A stretch of DNA of 64,000 nt from Argyresthia goedartella (taxonomy: Eukaryota > Arthropoda > Insecta > Lepidoptera > Argyresthiidae). Numbering within the stretch: the stretch's first letter is position 1; the number at the start of each line of letters is the position of its first letter. The notes beneath the pieces were generated by a model. It was not told where the DNA came from and searched no databases. It was given only the letters and a program-made list of their open reading frames with translations. This document shows, in pieces, positions 45,826-56,692 of this stretch. Both the position numbers and the translations under genes were made by a program. Location of the stretch: positions 23,778,715-23,842,714 of the forward strand of contig OX463829.1 of assembly GCA_949825045.1 (NCBI GenBank). The letters run 5' to 3'.

Positions 45826-46660
45826 TAAGATACCTAAGCAACAGAATTCTAAAGGCAGAAGTAAACGGCGTTTAACCATCAAATTAAACGCCGTTAACAT
45901 CTGCCGAATTGGGAGTAAAAATTCTTATTCCTGGTATAAATTAACGATCTGGCTTTCATGATGGAGAAATTGACTGGCATAGTGTTGTTTGCTGATGACA
46001 CTTCACTAGTCTTCAAAATTTATAGCTAAAAAGATGATTTTGATGACATTCATGGAGTCTTTACGTAACCTTGCATTGGTTCACAGTTAATAACTTATTG
46101 TTAAACGCTGGTAAAACCAGATGTATCAAATTCTCACTTCCAAATGTCAGGCAAGTTGAGAACAGTTTAGTATTAGACATCAGCACGTTAGGATTAGTAA
46201 ATGATACGAAGTTTCTTGGAATAAGCATTGATAGCAAATTGCAGTGGGGACACCACATAGATAAATTTGCTGGTAAATTAAGTTCTGCGGCTTACGCTGT
46301 CAGGAAAATCAGACAAAACACGAATGTGGCTACATCTAGGCTAATATTTTAGTTACTTTTATAGTGACATGTCCTATGGTATCTTGTTGTGGGGAAAGCA
46401 GCGGATATTCAAATAATTTTTATTTTACAGAAAAGAGCTGTTCAAGCGATTTTTAATTTAAAACGCGCAGACTTCGTAAAAGTGCTTTTTAAAGAAATTG
46501 ACAAACCTGTAATGTTAACCTAAGAAATAATCACAGACTAGTTGCGCCCCGGTTTAGACTAACGAAGGTTAGCAATTATTTCATGCGTCAGTGCATTTTC
46601 TACTACAACAAGATACCTCTGGAGATTTTGAAATAGTCATTTGAGCAATTTAAAAACCAT
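45826..46660 (+). pseudogene. LINE B4 reverse transcriptase remnant
   Basis: Pieces of the family-B RT can be followed. GVPQGS is lost to the inverted duplication, VLFADDTSLVFKI survives (near 45985-46020), and a 93-codon piece (46071-46352) has LPNVRQVENSL, FLGISIDSKLQWGHH and GKLSSAAYAVRK. Frameshifts occur near 46025, 46350 and 46390, and a segment of about 150 bases is deleted near 46505. Not functional. Confidence 0.8.
45854..45905. repeat. fold-back inverted duplication inside LINE B4
   Basis: Arms 45854-45875 and 45884-45905 (22 bases, two mismatches) surround CCATCAAA. In other B copies the left arm is followed by sequence containing TGATGG. Here TGATGG is missing in forward sense but present reversed in the spacer. 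The right arm plus spacer is therefore an inverted copy of about 30 bases of the element itself. Confidence 0.85.
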
Positions 46661-46663
46661 GTA

Positions 46664-47497
46664 ACCTCAAAAACAAATAATATCCTAAAAAGGGTGGTTT
46701 ACGCCTTCACCTTCGGCTCGTTTCATAAACCCACTCTCGAGTATTAATGCCCTCCATTATGAAGCAGTCACATAAACTACTATAATAGCTCTCAATCATC
46801 ATTATGAAATAATAATATTTTAATAAAACTAGAGAAATTGTATTGATATAATAATATTAATTATTATTTTAAATTTTATTTTGCAAAAAATAATAACTAC
46901 TTAGTTATTAAGATAATTTGCATACATTATTTTGTAAACTTGGCATGCAGATGCCAGTTTTCAACTATTGTCTATCCAACCACCTTATTAAAAAAATAAG
47001 TTGCTGTTTATTTTTTTTTCCTATCTAGCAGCACTGACCGGTCGGAGCAGCAACGCGTTCATTCAGCTTTTAGAATGATAATATTGGAGCTTTGACGCTT
47101 TTCTCTTCTCTCATATAAGATAAAACGCTTAAAATAACTAGCCCTGCATCACTTTTGAGAACTGTCAGCATTTTATTTGAACTTTTCACAATGAAATCAA
47201 AGAAAAAACACGGGAGCATTCACACTAGACTGTAACTGACAGCGTAATGATGTCCAAAAACGTCAAAAAACCACACGTTACGACCAGCATAATGAACTTC
47301 TTGATAAAAACTCATTTCTTATCTGAATATTGATCATTATGACCATAATGTACAAAAATTTGTCAAATTATGACATTCAAATTTTGAACGCCGACGCCCA
47401 CCTGCCCCCTTGGATGTCAATCAGCTAAAATCTGCTGGTGATCTATATCATATTTGCCAACATTTTTGTTTAAATAAAGAAACTACTTAATCTTTTT
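46664..47497. other. unannotated stretch
   Basis: AT-rich, no recognised gene or repeat boundary. Confidence 0.3.
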
Positions 47498-47862
47498 ACG
47501 GTTCCGTACCCAAAGGGTAAAACGGGACCTTATTACTAAGACTCCGCTGTCCGTCCGCCCGTCCGTCTGTCACCAGGCTGTATCTCATGAACCATGGTAG
47601 TAATTATGTATTTCTTTTGCCGCCACAACAAATATCTACTAAAAAACAGAAAACATATTTTATTTATCTGTATACCATATACAAATGTATGAATGCAGCT
47701 GGTTACGTAAATGGAGTGTAAAACAAATTTAGCCGGACCAATAACTTTGTAAACAACATTTTTCTAAATAAAATCCAAACGATTCACTCCATGCCATCCT
47801 TACTATTGAAAGGTGGTACGGAACCCTTCGTGCGCGACTTCGACTCGCACTTGACCGCTTTT
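47498..47862 (+). repeat. dispersed lepidopteran-type repeat
   Basis: Begins ACGGTTCCGTACCCAAAGGG and ends with GTACGGAACCCTTCGTGCGC, then CGACTCGCACTTGACCGCTTTTT. I know this opening and closing wording as a very common non-coding repeat in moth and butterfly sequence; the element class is not certain to me. It supports a lepidopteran source. Confidence 0.6.
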
Positions 47863-49581
47863 TAAGTAATTAGGGTCAACTTTCCCGTTACGAGTTTAGC
47901 TCGCGGATAAAGCTCCCAACATCATCCCCAGGGCGCCGAAATGTCCACTGACCCGATTTATTGGGTGAAACTAAACTTTTTACGTATTTGCCATTAACAT
48001 CCCTCGTCGGCCAGACGCGATTATTCAACTAGCTACTAGGTACGTCAATCTACAGCTAAACAAGAACTGAAGCGCGCTTTATTTTTATTTTGTATTTTAT
48101 ATATTACCATTGTACAATAGACCCAATTTTATCTCAGACGTGGTTTTTTTCCCCGAAATATTTCTTTAAGTTGGTATATATCTCCAGAGCAGCTTCACAT
48201 CACGGCACAACACGTTTGAGACATATTTCATAAACCACCTCCACTTTATCACTCGACTAAAAGTAACAATGCAAACAGATTTAGAAGATGTACGGAAGCC
48301 ATTTGCGAAGTTTGCTTGATACAAACTGTGGGGCGGCGAAAGAAAATGGGAAAACAACGATTTAAGTCCACACAGCAGGGACTTGGATTTACAACGATTG
48401 ATTTTCGTGATCTTGCAGGATACATAAATATTTTGACGCCTCTAATAGCTCACTATGTATATTGTTTTTAAAATGAAACTGTATTGGTAGTACGGTCTAT
48501 GTTACGCGAGTATGTTTCATTTATACGCACGATAATTAATTACTATGTTCACTGGTAACCATAGCCACAGTTTCATTGTTCAACATACCGTCATTGGTAA
48601 TTTATGCTTCGCAAAATCAAGTTGTAAACTGAGAGTTGAAACATTCAAAGTAATCAATGATCTAAAATAGTTTTCACTACATTCTAACCTAACCCTTATG
48701 AGAACACGTCAAGTGCTTGTTTGCACTACTGAATTATTTCTTCATTGAATGTGAGAAATCCTCTACGGACACTATTATTGTTATCAGGGATCGTGAGAAA
48801 TGTTTCAGCCGCAGCTTTATTTACTATCTAATATGTGTTTATATGTATACTATGCAGTGTTATACAGGACGTAGGATAAACTATATACTAAGGGTTGTCC
48901 TCATTCTTAACAAGTTATAAAAGGGAAGGTACCTAATTAATTTTGACTTTGTTAATTAAGTTTACTTAATTTAGTTTATTCAGAATGTTTTAAATATCAA
49001 ACGTTTATGTTACACCCCGTACGTCTTTCCACAACGACGAACAAGTAAGTGATTGAGGTATCCTTTTACCGCTTATCGATTATTTTGTACCTACTTGCTT
49101 CGTATTCTCTCTATCCAACTTTCTGGATTGATTGTGTTTCAAACAAAACACCTAAATTGAATGATAGCTTATGCTCTTGAATACCACTGGCGTTAGATAA
49201 CGCCACTTTTCCGTTATAGGTTTAAAATTTTATTACCATGGCATAATGTTGAATATCGCGCACCATCCCAAATACCCTCTGTTTTAGAGAGGTTAATACG
49301 TTGGGTAACGGCAAATTCGGTAAGTTCAGACATCCATCCATCTATCCAACGAAGAGTTTCGTTTATCTGAGATCCATCCATCCTAAAGTAGACATTTTAC
49401 AAATCCCGAAAAAATATTTTTCTTTTATTAGTGTGACTGAAAACATCAATATGTCAATGGGAACTATACGAAAAAAACCAACTTAGTAAATGTTTTTCAC
49501 CAAAATCTTATCTTGGGATCTAAAAAAAATATTGATAAGAGTTGACTTGACTTGACTTGAAGAAGTCCATAATTTATGTCT
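47863..49581. other. 1.7 kb without recognised features
   Basis: Several frames of about 60 codons without domains; no transposon motif found. A GACTTGACTTGACTTGA run lies at about 49543-49560. Confidence 0.3.
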
Positions 49582-49951
49582 GTCACCGTAAGATAGTCAA
49601 AACCCTTAGTTGATAAACTAACGCGTTAGTTGATCAACTATCGACAGATAGTAAACCAGACCGACAGGGTCTTTAATTTAAGTTTCTTCTGTTCTTACAT
49701 GTCAACCTAACACGAAGACTATTCGGGGGCTTCGCTGCGCCGCCCATAAGCTACCGCAGTGTTTGCCCTTGTATTAGTTTGCAATTCAAATTTAAACCAG
49801 TTCACTATTTAACGGTTTTGACCGTTAGTTTATCAACTAACGTGTCATATAGTAAGCAGTACGCTACAGTTTTCTATCTGTCGATAGTTGACCAACTAAT
49901 GAGAAAAACAACGTTAATTTATACTAACGGTTTTGACAATCTTACGGTGAC
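49582..49951. mobile_element. MITE-like element with terminal inverted repeats
   Basis: Ends are inverted copies: GTCACCGTAAGATAGTCAAA on the left and, reversed, GTCACCGTAAGATTGTCAAA on the right. Internal subterminal repeats of AGTTGATAAACTAACG and AGTTGATCAACTATCG are themselves palindromic. Flanks share TGTC. The element is 370 bases and non-coding. Superfamily not assigned. Confidence 0.72.
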
Positions 49952-50819
49952 ATGTCCACTAATAACAGAATACCAAATATATGAAAAAATCGAAAAGACG
50001 AAAAATTGGCTTTTGAAGAGTTTCTTCAATTTCTCGGAGCCCTGAGGGATTCCTAGTATTGATTGAGAGGTTCCGGTAGCCATCTGTGGACTTCGTCAAC
50101 AATTCCACTTACCAAAACAATGCTTTCTGATAGTAAATGCACCACAGTGAAAAATACGAAAATCGCTCTAGGTCTGCCAATAATATTTGTAGAGTTCCGT
50201 CGATTTCTCCAGGATCTCAACTTCAGATCCTGACCTTATGGCAACGGGACTGATCGAAAGGTAAACCCTCACGAACAAAAAACCCAAATCGGTCCATCCG
50301 TCTTGGAGAAATCGCTGAAAATACATAAAAAACCAACAAAAGATCCCGGCGAATTGAGAACCTTCTCCTTTTTACCCGACTGCAGTGAAGCTATAAAAGT
50401 GGAAGGATAAGTGTTTGACCTGTATACATACATATATGTGTGTATGTATGTATGTCCATTCCTGTGTTCCCTCGTAACTACTCATTGACTCAACCGATTT
50501 TGATCAATGATACGTTATTAGATTCGTATCGATGGCCCGAGTGTCACTAAGTATATATTAGATGCAGCATGCATATAACTTAATTTATTTTAACACTGCA
50601 CTGTAATCATTTAACATAATCTCAATAATTACATTCTCTGCTTGTTTTCGTACCGCAGTCGAGTTTTTAAGTTTTTATTATTACTTAATTTATCTGAACT
50701 CGGTTAAAAAGCATCCAATGGGCTACTGCCAAGAGTAAACCACACTGACGAAACTTAGATAGGGACATAGGGTATCTTAAATCCTTGATTTTTTTAGAAC
50801 CAGGAATTCCGATACTAAT
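49952..50819. other. unannotated stretch, part repeat-like
   Basis: 50280-50400 (CAAATCGGTCCATCCGTC, then TTTTTACCCGACTGCAGTGA) reads like common lepidopteran intergenic repeat text. A TATG/TGTA microsatellite lies at 50425-50455. No gene seen. Confidence 0.35.
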
Positions 50820-50927
50820 CATCAGTCTCGTCGCAGGCGTCTCGGTGTGCGCGCGTATTTATTTATTTGTCGCTCTCACTACCCGCTTTAAGCATAACTT
50901 CCAGTGCTTCCCAACCTAAGTTACAAA

Positions 50928-51877
50928 ATGGTCAACTGTGTTCGATGCATGGAAGAAGTGACGGCGCCTCATGTTCCTCGTGTAATGGGCGGCTCCACTA
51001 TCAGTGCTCTGGTGTCACGGAAGCAGGCTACCGTAAACTTGGTGACAGAAAACTTTCTTGGCGCTGTCCCGCTTGCAAACAACCTACGGGGAAGCAGGCT
51101 CCACCGCCAGATGCAGCACCAGTAGCAACATCTGGGAGCACCACGCAAACAATCCTTGATGAAGTCCGTGCCCTCTCTCTCAAATTATCAAACCTGGATA
51201 AACTGGTTGTGGATGTGAAGGCGCTTAAAGATGACTTTCAATTGATGAAGGGTGAAGTTCGCGACACGAATAAATCAGTTAAAGAATTTGCAAGAAGGCT
51301 AAACACCATTGAAGATCGTCTCGATCAGATCGAGAAAAATAAGGACACCGTAACAGAGTTACAGCTGAAATTAGAAAAAATCGAAACCGATCTCAACATT
51401 AAAGATCAATGGTCCCGCATGAATAATGTAGAAATAAATTGTGTTCCGATGGTAATCAACGAGAATTTTATGGATATCGTGGGTACTATAGGAACCCAAA
51501 TTCAGCATCCAGTCGACAAAAGTCAAATCAATTATGTTGCCAGAATCCCGTCACGTGACCCTGAAAGGTTAAAATCCATAGTGGTCTGCTTTAACAATCG
51601 ATACGTCAAAGAGAACTTTGTCGCAGCCGCGAGAGCAGCAGCCGTGGACGGACCCCTGAACACGGCTCGGTTCGGATTCCCTGGACAACATCGAGTATAC
51701 GTAAACGATGATTTGACCTCGTTAAACAAAGTACTGCTTTCCAAAACCAAAGCACTTGCTAAAGATAGGGATTTCCAATTCGTCTGGGTCAAGCATTGCA
51801 AAATAATGGCCAGGAAAAATACCACATCACCAATAATCAATGTAAAATCAGAGAAAGACCTGTCAAAAATAATTTAA
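50928..51877 (+). pseudogene. LINE D ORF1 (PHD finger, coiled coil, C-terminal RNA-binding-like domain)
   Basis: The likely start is the ATG at 50928, where the first zinc pair reads NCVRC. The next pair (DGASCSSCNGRLHYQCSG, then SWRCPACK) is in a different frame, so a frameshift near 50955-50965 is inferred. From there the frame is open to 51877. After the PHD finger comes a heptad-rich coiled coil (about 51150-51400, LDKLVVDVKALKDDFQL), then a C-terminal domain with INYVARIPSRDPERLK and FQFVWVKHCKIMARKN. The latter resembles the FP25K-like domain seen in several LINE ORF1 proteins. Expected role: binding element RNA. The upstream in-frame TTG reading from 50867 lacks an ATG. Confidence 0.72.
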
Positions 51878-53318
51878 GTCTATTACTCAATAACATTATG
51901 TGTGAACGTCTGTGCAGCTTGGGAACCACTGGCTGTGACGTAGCATGCTACCATGCGCTGTGTCACCCGCGCGACCGGTTCAACTCAGGTAAATTTGCGC
52001 TGATTAATAAAATGAACCTTATTGCTTATAATTATGGCTTTGATTTGCTGTGCTTGTTGATTATATGATTCTGTCTCATGTTGGTTGCTCAACGCCTTGC
52101 TACAATATTTTCTGCCGAAACTCATATTATTATGGTTATTCGAAGGATTATAATATAACGTTCAATCAAATGATATGTGCTATCACTGGTACTCTTATAT
52201 TACTGGGTATTTATTCCAGGCATGTTAATATTAACTCATACCTCAATTATTGTAAAAATCAAAAATGAACACATTAAATGTTTATTATCAAAATATTCGT
52301 GGCATGAGAACCAAGACTAGTGATTTTTACCGTAATGTTTGCCTAAACTCCTATGATATCATAGCAATAACGGAGTCTTGGCTTCTAGACAGCATCTCGA
52401 ATAATGAATTATTTGATTAGCGTTTATTGTATGGCGTAGGGATCGGAATTATATTACTACAAAACAAAAGTTGGGAGGGGGTGTATTGCTGGCTGTACGT
52501 AACGAGTTTTCAGTGGTGGAGCGACCCGAGTGGCGCTCATCGGCCGAGGATATATGGATAACTGTTACCTTAGGTACCGGCCGATCGCAAATAAAAACGC
52601 ATATTTGCACCGTCTACATGTGTAGGGAAAATAAAGGAAATTCATTTACTACTCAAATTTCGAACTTCAGTGCCTCCTTAAATAATATTATACTGAATAA
52701 TCCTCTTGACAAATTTCTCATATTAGGTGACTTTAACTTATCGAATATTAGTTGGTCAATTCAACTGCAAGGATCAAACGCCGGATGGACTAGCTGGCGA
52801 ATATCAAATGGAATTCATAGACGTACTTAACTGTTGCAATTTAAAGCAATACAATAGTGAACTTAATCGTAACCAGAAGATACTGGATCTAATAATTTCT
52901 AACGATGATATCGTAGTGAGTGCGGCGGCCTATCCGCTCTTACCAGAGGACCCTCATCATGTGTCGCTGTGCATCTCAGTCCATTTTGCTACCTACTCGG
53001 ATCTGGCACAAGAAACTAGAACTAAATACATGTACTCACGCGGTGATTATACATCAATTAGGTCGGAATTGAGTGCAGTTGACTGGCATAAATTATTAGA
53101 CAGGGATCTTCTGGATGACGCCGTCGCCCAATTCTATTGTAAACTTCACGCATTCCGCGATGTTCACATTCTAAGTAAGGTGTGTGGCCCTAACCACTAC
53201 CCGCCCTGGTATACTTCTGCATTAGTAAAAGATTAAAGGAAAAATACAAATATCATAAAAAGTATAAGACCTACGGCAACCTTTCCGACTATGAATCATT
53301 TGCCTACTTGCGTACCAG

Positions 53319-53370
53319 AGCTAAAACATTAGAGCGGGAATGGTAGCATTCCCGCTCTAATGTTTTAGCT
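53319..53370. repeat. perfect fold-back, 24-base arms, in LINE D ORF2
   Basis: Arms 53319-53342 and 53347-53370 are exact reverse complements around GTAG. The left arm is normal coding sequence (RAKTLERE), so the right arm is an inverted duplication that broke the frame. Confidence 0.92.
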
Positions 53371-53420
53371 CATTTACGCTTATATTGATAATGTTTTAGC
53401 TCATTTACGCTTATATTGAT
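53359..53420. repeat. 31-base tandem duplication
   Basis: ATGTTTTAGCTCATTTACGC and the following bases to TATTGATA occur twice in a row, starting inside the right arm of the fold-back. The duplication therefore formed after, or together with, the inversion. Confidence 0.88.
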
Positions 53421-54181
53421 AAAATTGAGTCAAACATACTCAAAACCCCTAGATCATTTTGGGCATTTGTCAAAAGTAAAAGAGTAAGCAATAATTACCC
53501 GAATGCAATGACATACGGTGTAAGGTGTGCTAGCTCTGGTGATAAAATAGCCGACTTATTTTCTGACTACTTCCACTCCACCTTCTTGGAAATCTCTTCG
53601 AATGCCAACGATTTGTCTTATAATGAACATAGTAAATCGGCGGAGATAGGGTCTATATCCATTGAAAAAAACCACGATTTTAAGGCATCTCAAAGGATTA
53701 GACCTCAAAAAATCCGGCGGACCGGATGGCATTCACCCGATATTCATCGTAGAGTATGCAGACCAATTGGTGACTCCACTTGAGCTCATATTCAAAAGAA
53801 TGGAAAACTGCCTTCATAACACCTGTCTTTAAGAAGGGTGACAAAAGTAAAGTAGAAAAATATAGGCCTATATCGAAACTCTGTCTGTTCGCTAAAATAT
53901 TCGAAAGGATCATTTATGATCAAACATATGCTGCACTTCGTACTTCTTTTACTGAGGAACAGCACGGATTTTTAAAAAGCAGATCGACAGTATCCATCTT
54001 GCTTCTTGCTACAAATTACATAACCAAAAGCATGGAGGGTGGCGCCCAAATTGACGTAGTTTACACTGACTACAGAAAGTGCTTCGATTGTATCGACCAT
54101 AATGTACTTATGAGGAAACTTGCTGTGGCTGGAATACATGGAGATCTTTATAGGTGGTTTTAGTCTTATATAGAAAATCGT

Positions 54182-54220
54182 AGTCAAGCAGTTGTATTGC
54201 AAGGATACAACTGCTTGACT
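54182..54220. repeat. perfect fold-back, 16-base arms, in LINE D ORF2
   Basis: Arms 54182-54197 and 54205-54220 are exact reverse complements with a seven-base spacer. It sits between SYIENRSQAVV coding sequence and the motif B region and shifts the frame. Confidence 0.88.
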
Positions 54221-55170
54221 CACATCAAAATGGACATCTATCCCGTCTGGAGTACCCCAAGGATCCTTATTAGGGCCCCTTATGTTTTTTATTTTTATCA
54301 ACGACATAAATAGTTGCTTTATAAGTTACAAAATCCTACTCTACGCTGACGACATGAAAATACTTAAGCCTATTTATGGAATTGGATAATATGGAATGAC
54401 GTCCTCGACCTACAGTCTGATCTCCTGAGGTTTGAGGCATACTGTGTAACAAATAAGCTAGACTTGAATGTGGACAAGTGCTATCTCGTATCATTAACTA
54501 GAAAGCATACATTAATTGATCAAGGTTACCAGCTCAAGGGCCGCCCCATTACTAGAGTTAGTGAGGTTTGTGACCTAGGAATACTTTTCGATAACAAACT
54601 AACATTTGAAAAACATGTAAACAGCTGCGTTTCAAAGGCATCTAGAGCTCTTGGTTTTATCATTAGAACATCAACCTCCTTCAAATCTCTAAAATCCCTG
54701 AAAATATTGTATTGCGCCTTCGTTAGATCTTACTTAGAATACGCTTCGCAAGTTTGGAACCCCAGATAAGAGATATACAAGTCACGTATCGAGGGCATCC
54801 AAAAGAAGTTTTTAGGATTTCTAGATTTTAAGGCACGTCAAAGATCGCGAGACTATGAACACAGATGTCGAAGATATCACTTTCTCCCACTGCATCAACG
54901 TCGCGACATTAATGACGTAGCATACCTAGCAGGGATCGCAAACGGCTCTGTTGATTGTCCCCAATTGTTAACCGAGGTGTCACTTTGGGCTCCCTCTAGG
55001 GTAAGCAGAAGTAGCAAGCCTTTGTACATACCGTGGGTGAGCACTCAATACCGACAGAACGCGTATATAATAAGGGCTAGTCACTCATTTAATGAAATCA
55101 GCAATAGTAACGCACTAGACGTTGATCTTTTTTTGCACAAAACCATCTACAATAAGGAAAGTAATGACTA

Positions 55171-56047
55171 AAGCAGAAGTTAACGGCGTAAAATCTGATG
55201 GATCGGGTGTTAAAATTGGCGTTCCACAAGGTTCCATATTAGGCCCTTTCTTATTCCTGGTATATATTAATGATCTGCCTTTCATGGTGGAGAAATTTAC
55301 TGACATAGTGTTGTTTGCTGATGATACTTCAATGGTCTTCAAAATTGAAAGACAAAAAGGAGATTTTGATGATGTTAATGGTGTATTGTCTTTAACCTTG
55401 AATTGGTTCACAGTTTATAATTTATTGTTAAACGCTGGTAAAACCAAGTGTATCAAATTCTCACTTCCAAATGTAAGGCAAGTTGAGACCAGTTTAGTGT
55501 TAGACAACAGCACGTTAGAATTAGTAAATGATACGAAGTTTCTTGGAATAACCATTGATAGCAAATTGCAGTGGGGACCCCACATAGATAAATTGGCTGG
55601 TAAATTAAGTTCTGCGGCTTACGCTGTTAGGAACATCAGACAAAGCACGGATGTGACTACATCTAGGCTAGTATATTTTAGTTACTTTCATAGTGTGATG
55701 TCCTATGGTATCTTGTTGTGGGGGAAAGCAGCGGATATTCAAACTATTTTTATTTTACAGAAAAGAGCTATTCGAGCAATTTATAATTTAAAACGAACAG
55801 ACTCCTTAAGAGAGCTTTTTAAAGAAATTGACATACTAACGGTAGCTAGTCAATTTATTTTCGAAAATATAATGTATGTACGCAAGAACCTTACAACATT
55901 TTCCAAACTTAGCGACAGCTGTAATTTTAACCTAAGAAATAATCACAGACTATGTGCGCCCCGTTTTAGACTCGCGAAGGTTAGCAATTCTTTCAAGGGT
56001 CAGTGCATTCTCTACTACAATAAGATACCTCTGGAGATTTTGAAATT
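55171..56047 (+). mobile_element. LINE B5, left part (split by LINE A2)
   Basis: A family-B copy truncated at its 5' side within the palm region (KAEVNGVKSDGSG). It joins the end of LINE D ORF2 with no gap and runs to GAGATTTTGAAATT, where LINE A2 interrupts it. The copy is very similar to B2 and much less damaged than B3 and B4. The rest is at 59097-59455. Confidence 0.85.
55171..56047 (+). pseudogene. LINE B5 reverse transcriptase, palm to tail (interrupted)
   Basis: An open frame without internal stops: GVPQGSILGPFLFLVYIND, the catalytic VLFADDTSMVF, LPNVRQVETSL, FLGITIDSKLQWGPH (the site of the B2 frameshift is intact here), VMSYGILLWGKAAD and IPLEILK. Coding then resumes at 59102 with PFEQFKKHVKATLSKKG and continues to a TAA at 59197-59199. 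Endonuclease and fingers are missing, so the product could not be active, but this copy shows the undamaged sequence of the family's C-terminal half. Confidence 0.85.
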
Positions 56048-56348
56048 TAAAATCAAATCAAATCAAATATATTTTATTTCAAAAAGAAATGTACAGTAAG
56101 CAAACAAAGTCAAACAAATACATAATAGACCTTTTAGTATATTTAGTATGTGAGACCAGCTGGTATCCTAGCTAGATTATGTAATAATCTGTATTAAGGA
56201 ATACCAGGCCCAGCCCCTTACATAGGGTGATTAGAATGTTTTTTAAAAACGTATCTTATTTTAAACCTCCTTTGTTTATTTTAATATTTATGTTTACTTA
56301 CGATTTTACTTTTATTTTTGTTTATTATAACTTTAACAATAGCCATAC

Positions 56349-56491
56349 GGCCTTACTAATAAAAAAGTTATTCACGGTTTAACTTATTCAGTGTTTTGTC
56401 CTTTTCATACGTCGAGTAAATGTCAAATGTCAAAGCAAGACAAAACACTGTATAACTTAAACCGTGAATAAATTCTTTTATAAGTAAGGCC
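56349..56491. mobile_element. small MITE-like inverted repeat
   Basis: Arms of about 57 bases: GGCCTTACTAATAAAAAAG on the left and, reversed, GGCCTTACTTATAAAAGAA on the right. Both contain ATTCACGGTTTAA and CAGTGTTTTGTC. The element is 143 bases, non-coding, in the 3' UTR of LINE A2. Confidence 0.7.
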
Positions 56492-56552
56492 TATAGATTA
56501 TAAATTTAACTTATTATAGTTTAACAGAGTTTGTTTTATACAAGGTAAGCTT

Positions 56553-56650
56553 GAGTGTGTGTATGTATGTGTGTGTGTGTGTGTGTGGGTGTGTGTGAGG
56601 GTGTGTGTATGTTGGTGTGTGTGTGTGTGTTTGGATGTGTGTGCATTCGG
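56553..56650. repeat. GT-rich microsatellite
   Basis: GTGTGT run with TATG and GGG interruptions in the LINE A2 3' UTR. Confidence 0.9.
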
Positions 56651-56692
56651 TAGTGTATGTAGTGTGGATGATCTATTTAAAAGGTGTAGTAA

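Larger units (their letters stand above)
45818..46663 (+). mobile_element. LINE B4, truncated and dead
   Basis: A 5'- and 3'-truncated family-B fragment starting at the palm (equivalent to 5740 in B2) and ending before the 3' UTR. It carries a fold-back insertion and many indels. Confidence 0.8.
50820..55170 (+). mobile_element. LINE D, full-length-like but decayed
   Basis: A two-ORF non-LTR element with a PHD/coiled-coil ORF1 (50928-51877) and an endonuclease-RT ORF2 (52265-55168). The 3' end of ORF2 is followed directly by LINE B5, so its own 3' UTR is missing. Two fold-back insertions (53319-53370, 54182-54220) and many other breaks lie in ORF2. Confidence 0.82.
52265..55171 (+). pseudogene. 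LINE D ORF2 (endonuclease-reverse transcriptase), heavily broken
   Basis: It starts MNTLNVYYQNIRGM with ITESWL (endonuclease). A stop near 52420 is followed by LGGGVLLAVRNEF and ILGDFNLSNISW, then a frame change near 52740 to ILDLIISNDD. After a stop at 53236 comes a basic linker, cut by the fold-back at 53319-53370. RT pieces follow: KYRPISKLCLFAKIFER, TDYRKCFDCIDH, a motif B region in another frame after the fold-back at 54182-54220, YADDMKILK near 54340, and the thumb/tail (54464-54769, a TAG, then on to 55171). At least eight breaks. The catalytic motifs are recognisable but not in one frame. Confidence 0.82.

Noticed and set aside
55122..55170. ATG at the start of the frame through LINE B5 as a real start
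   Set aside because: These codons come from the end of LINE D in a different frame; the fusion is accidental.
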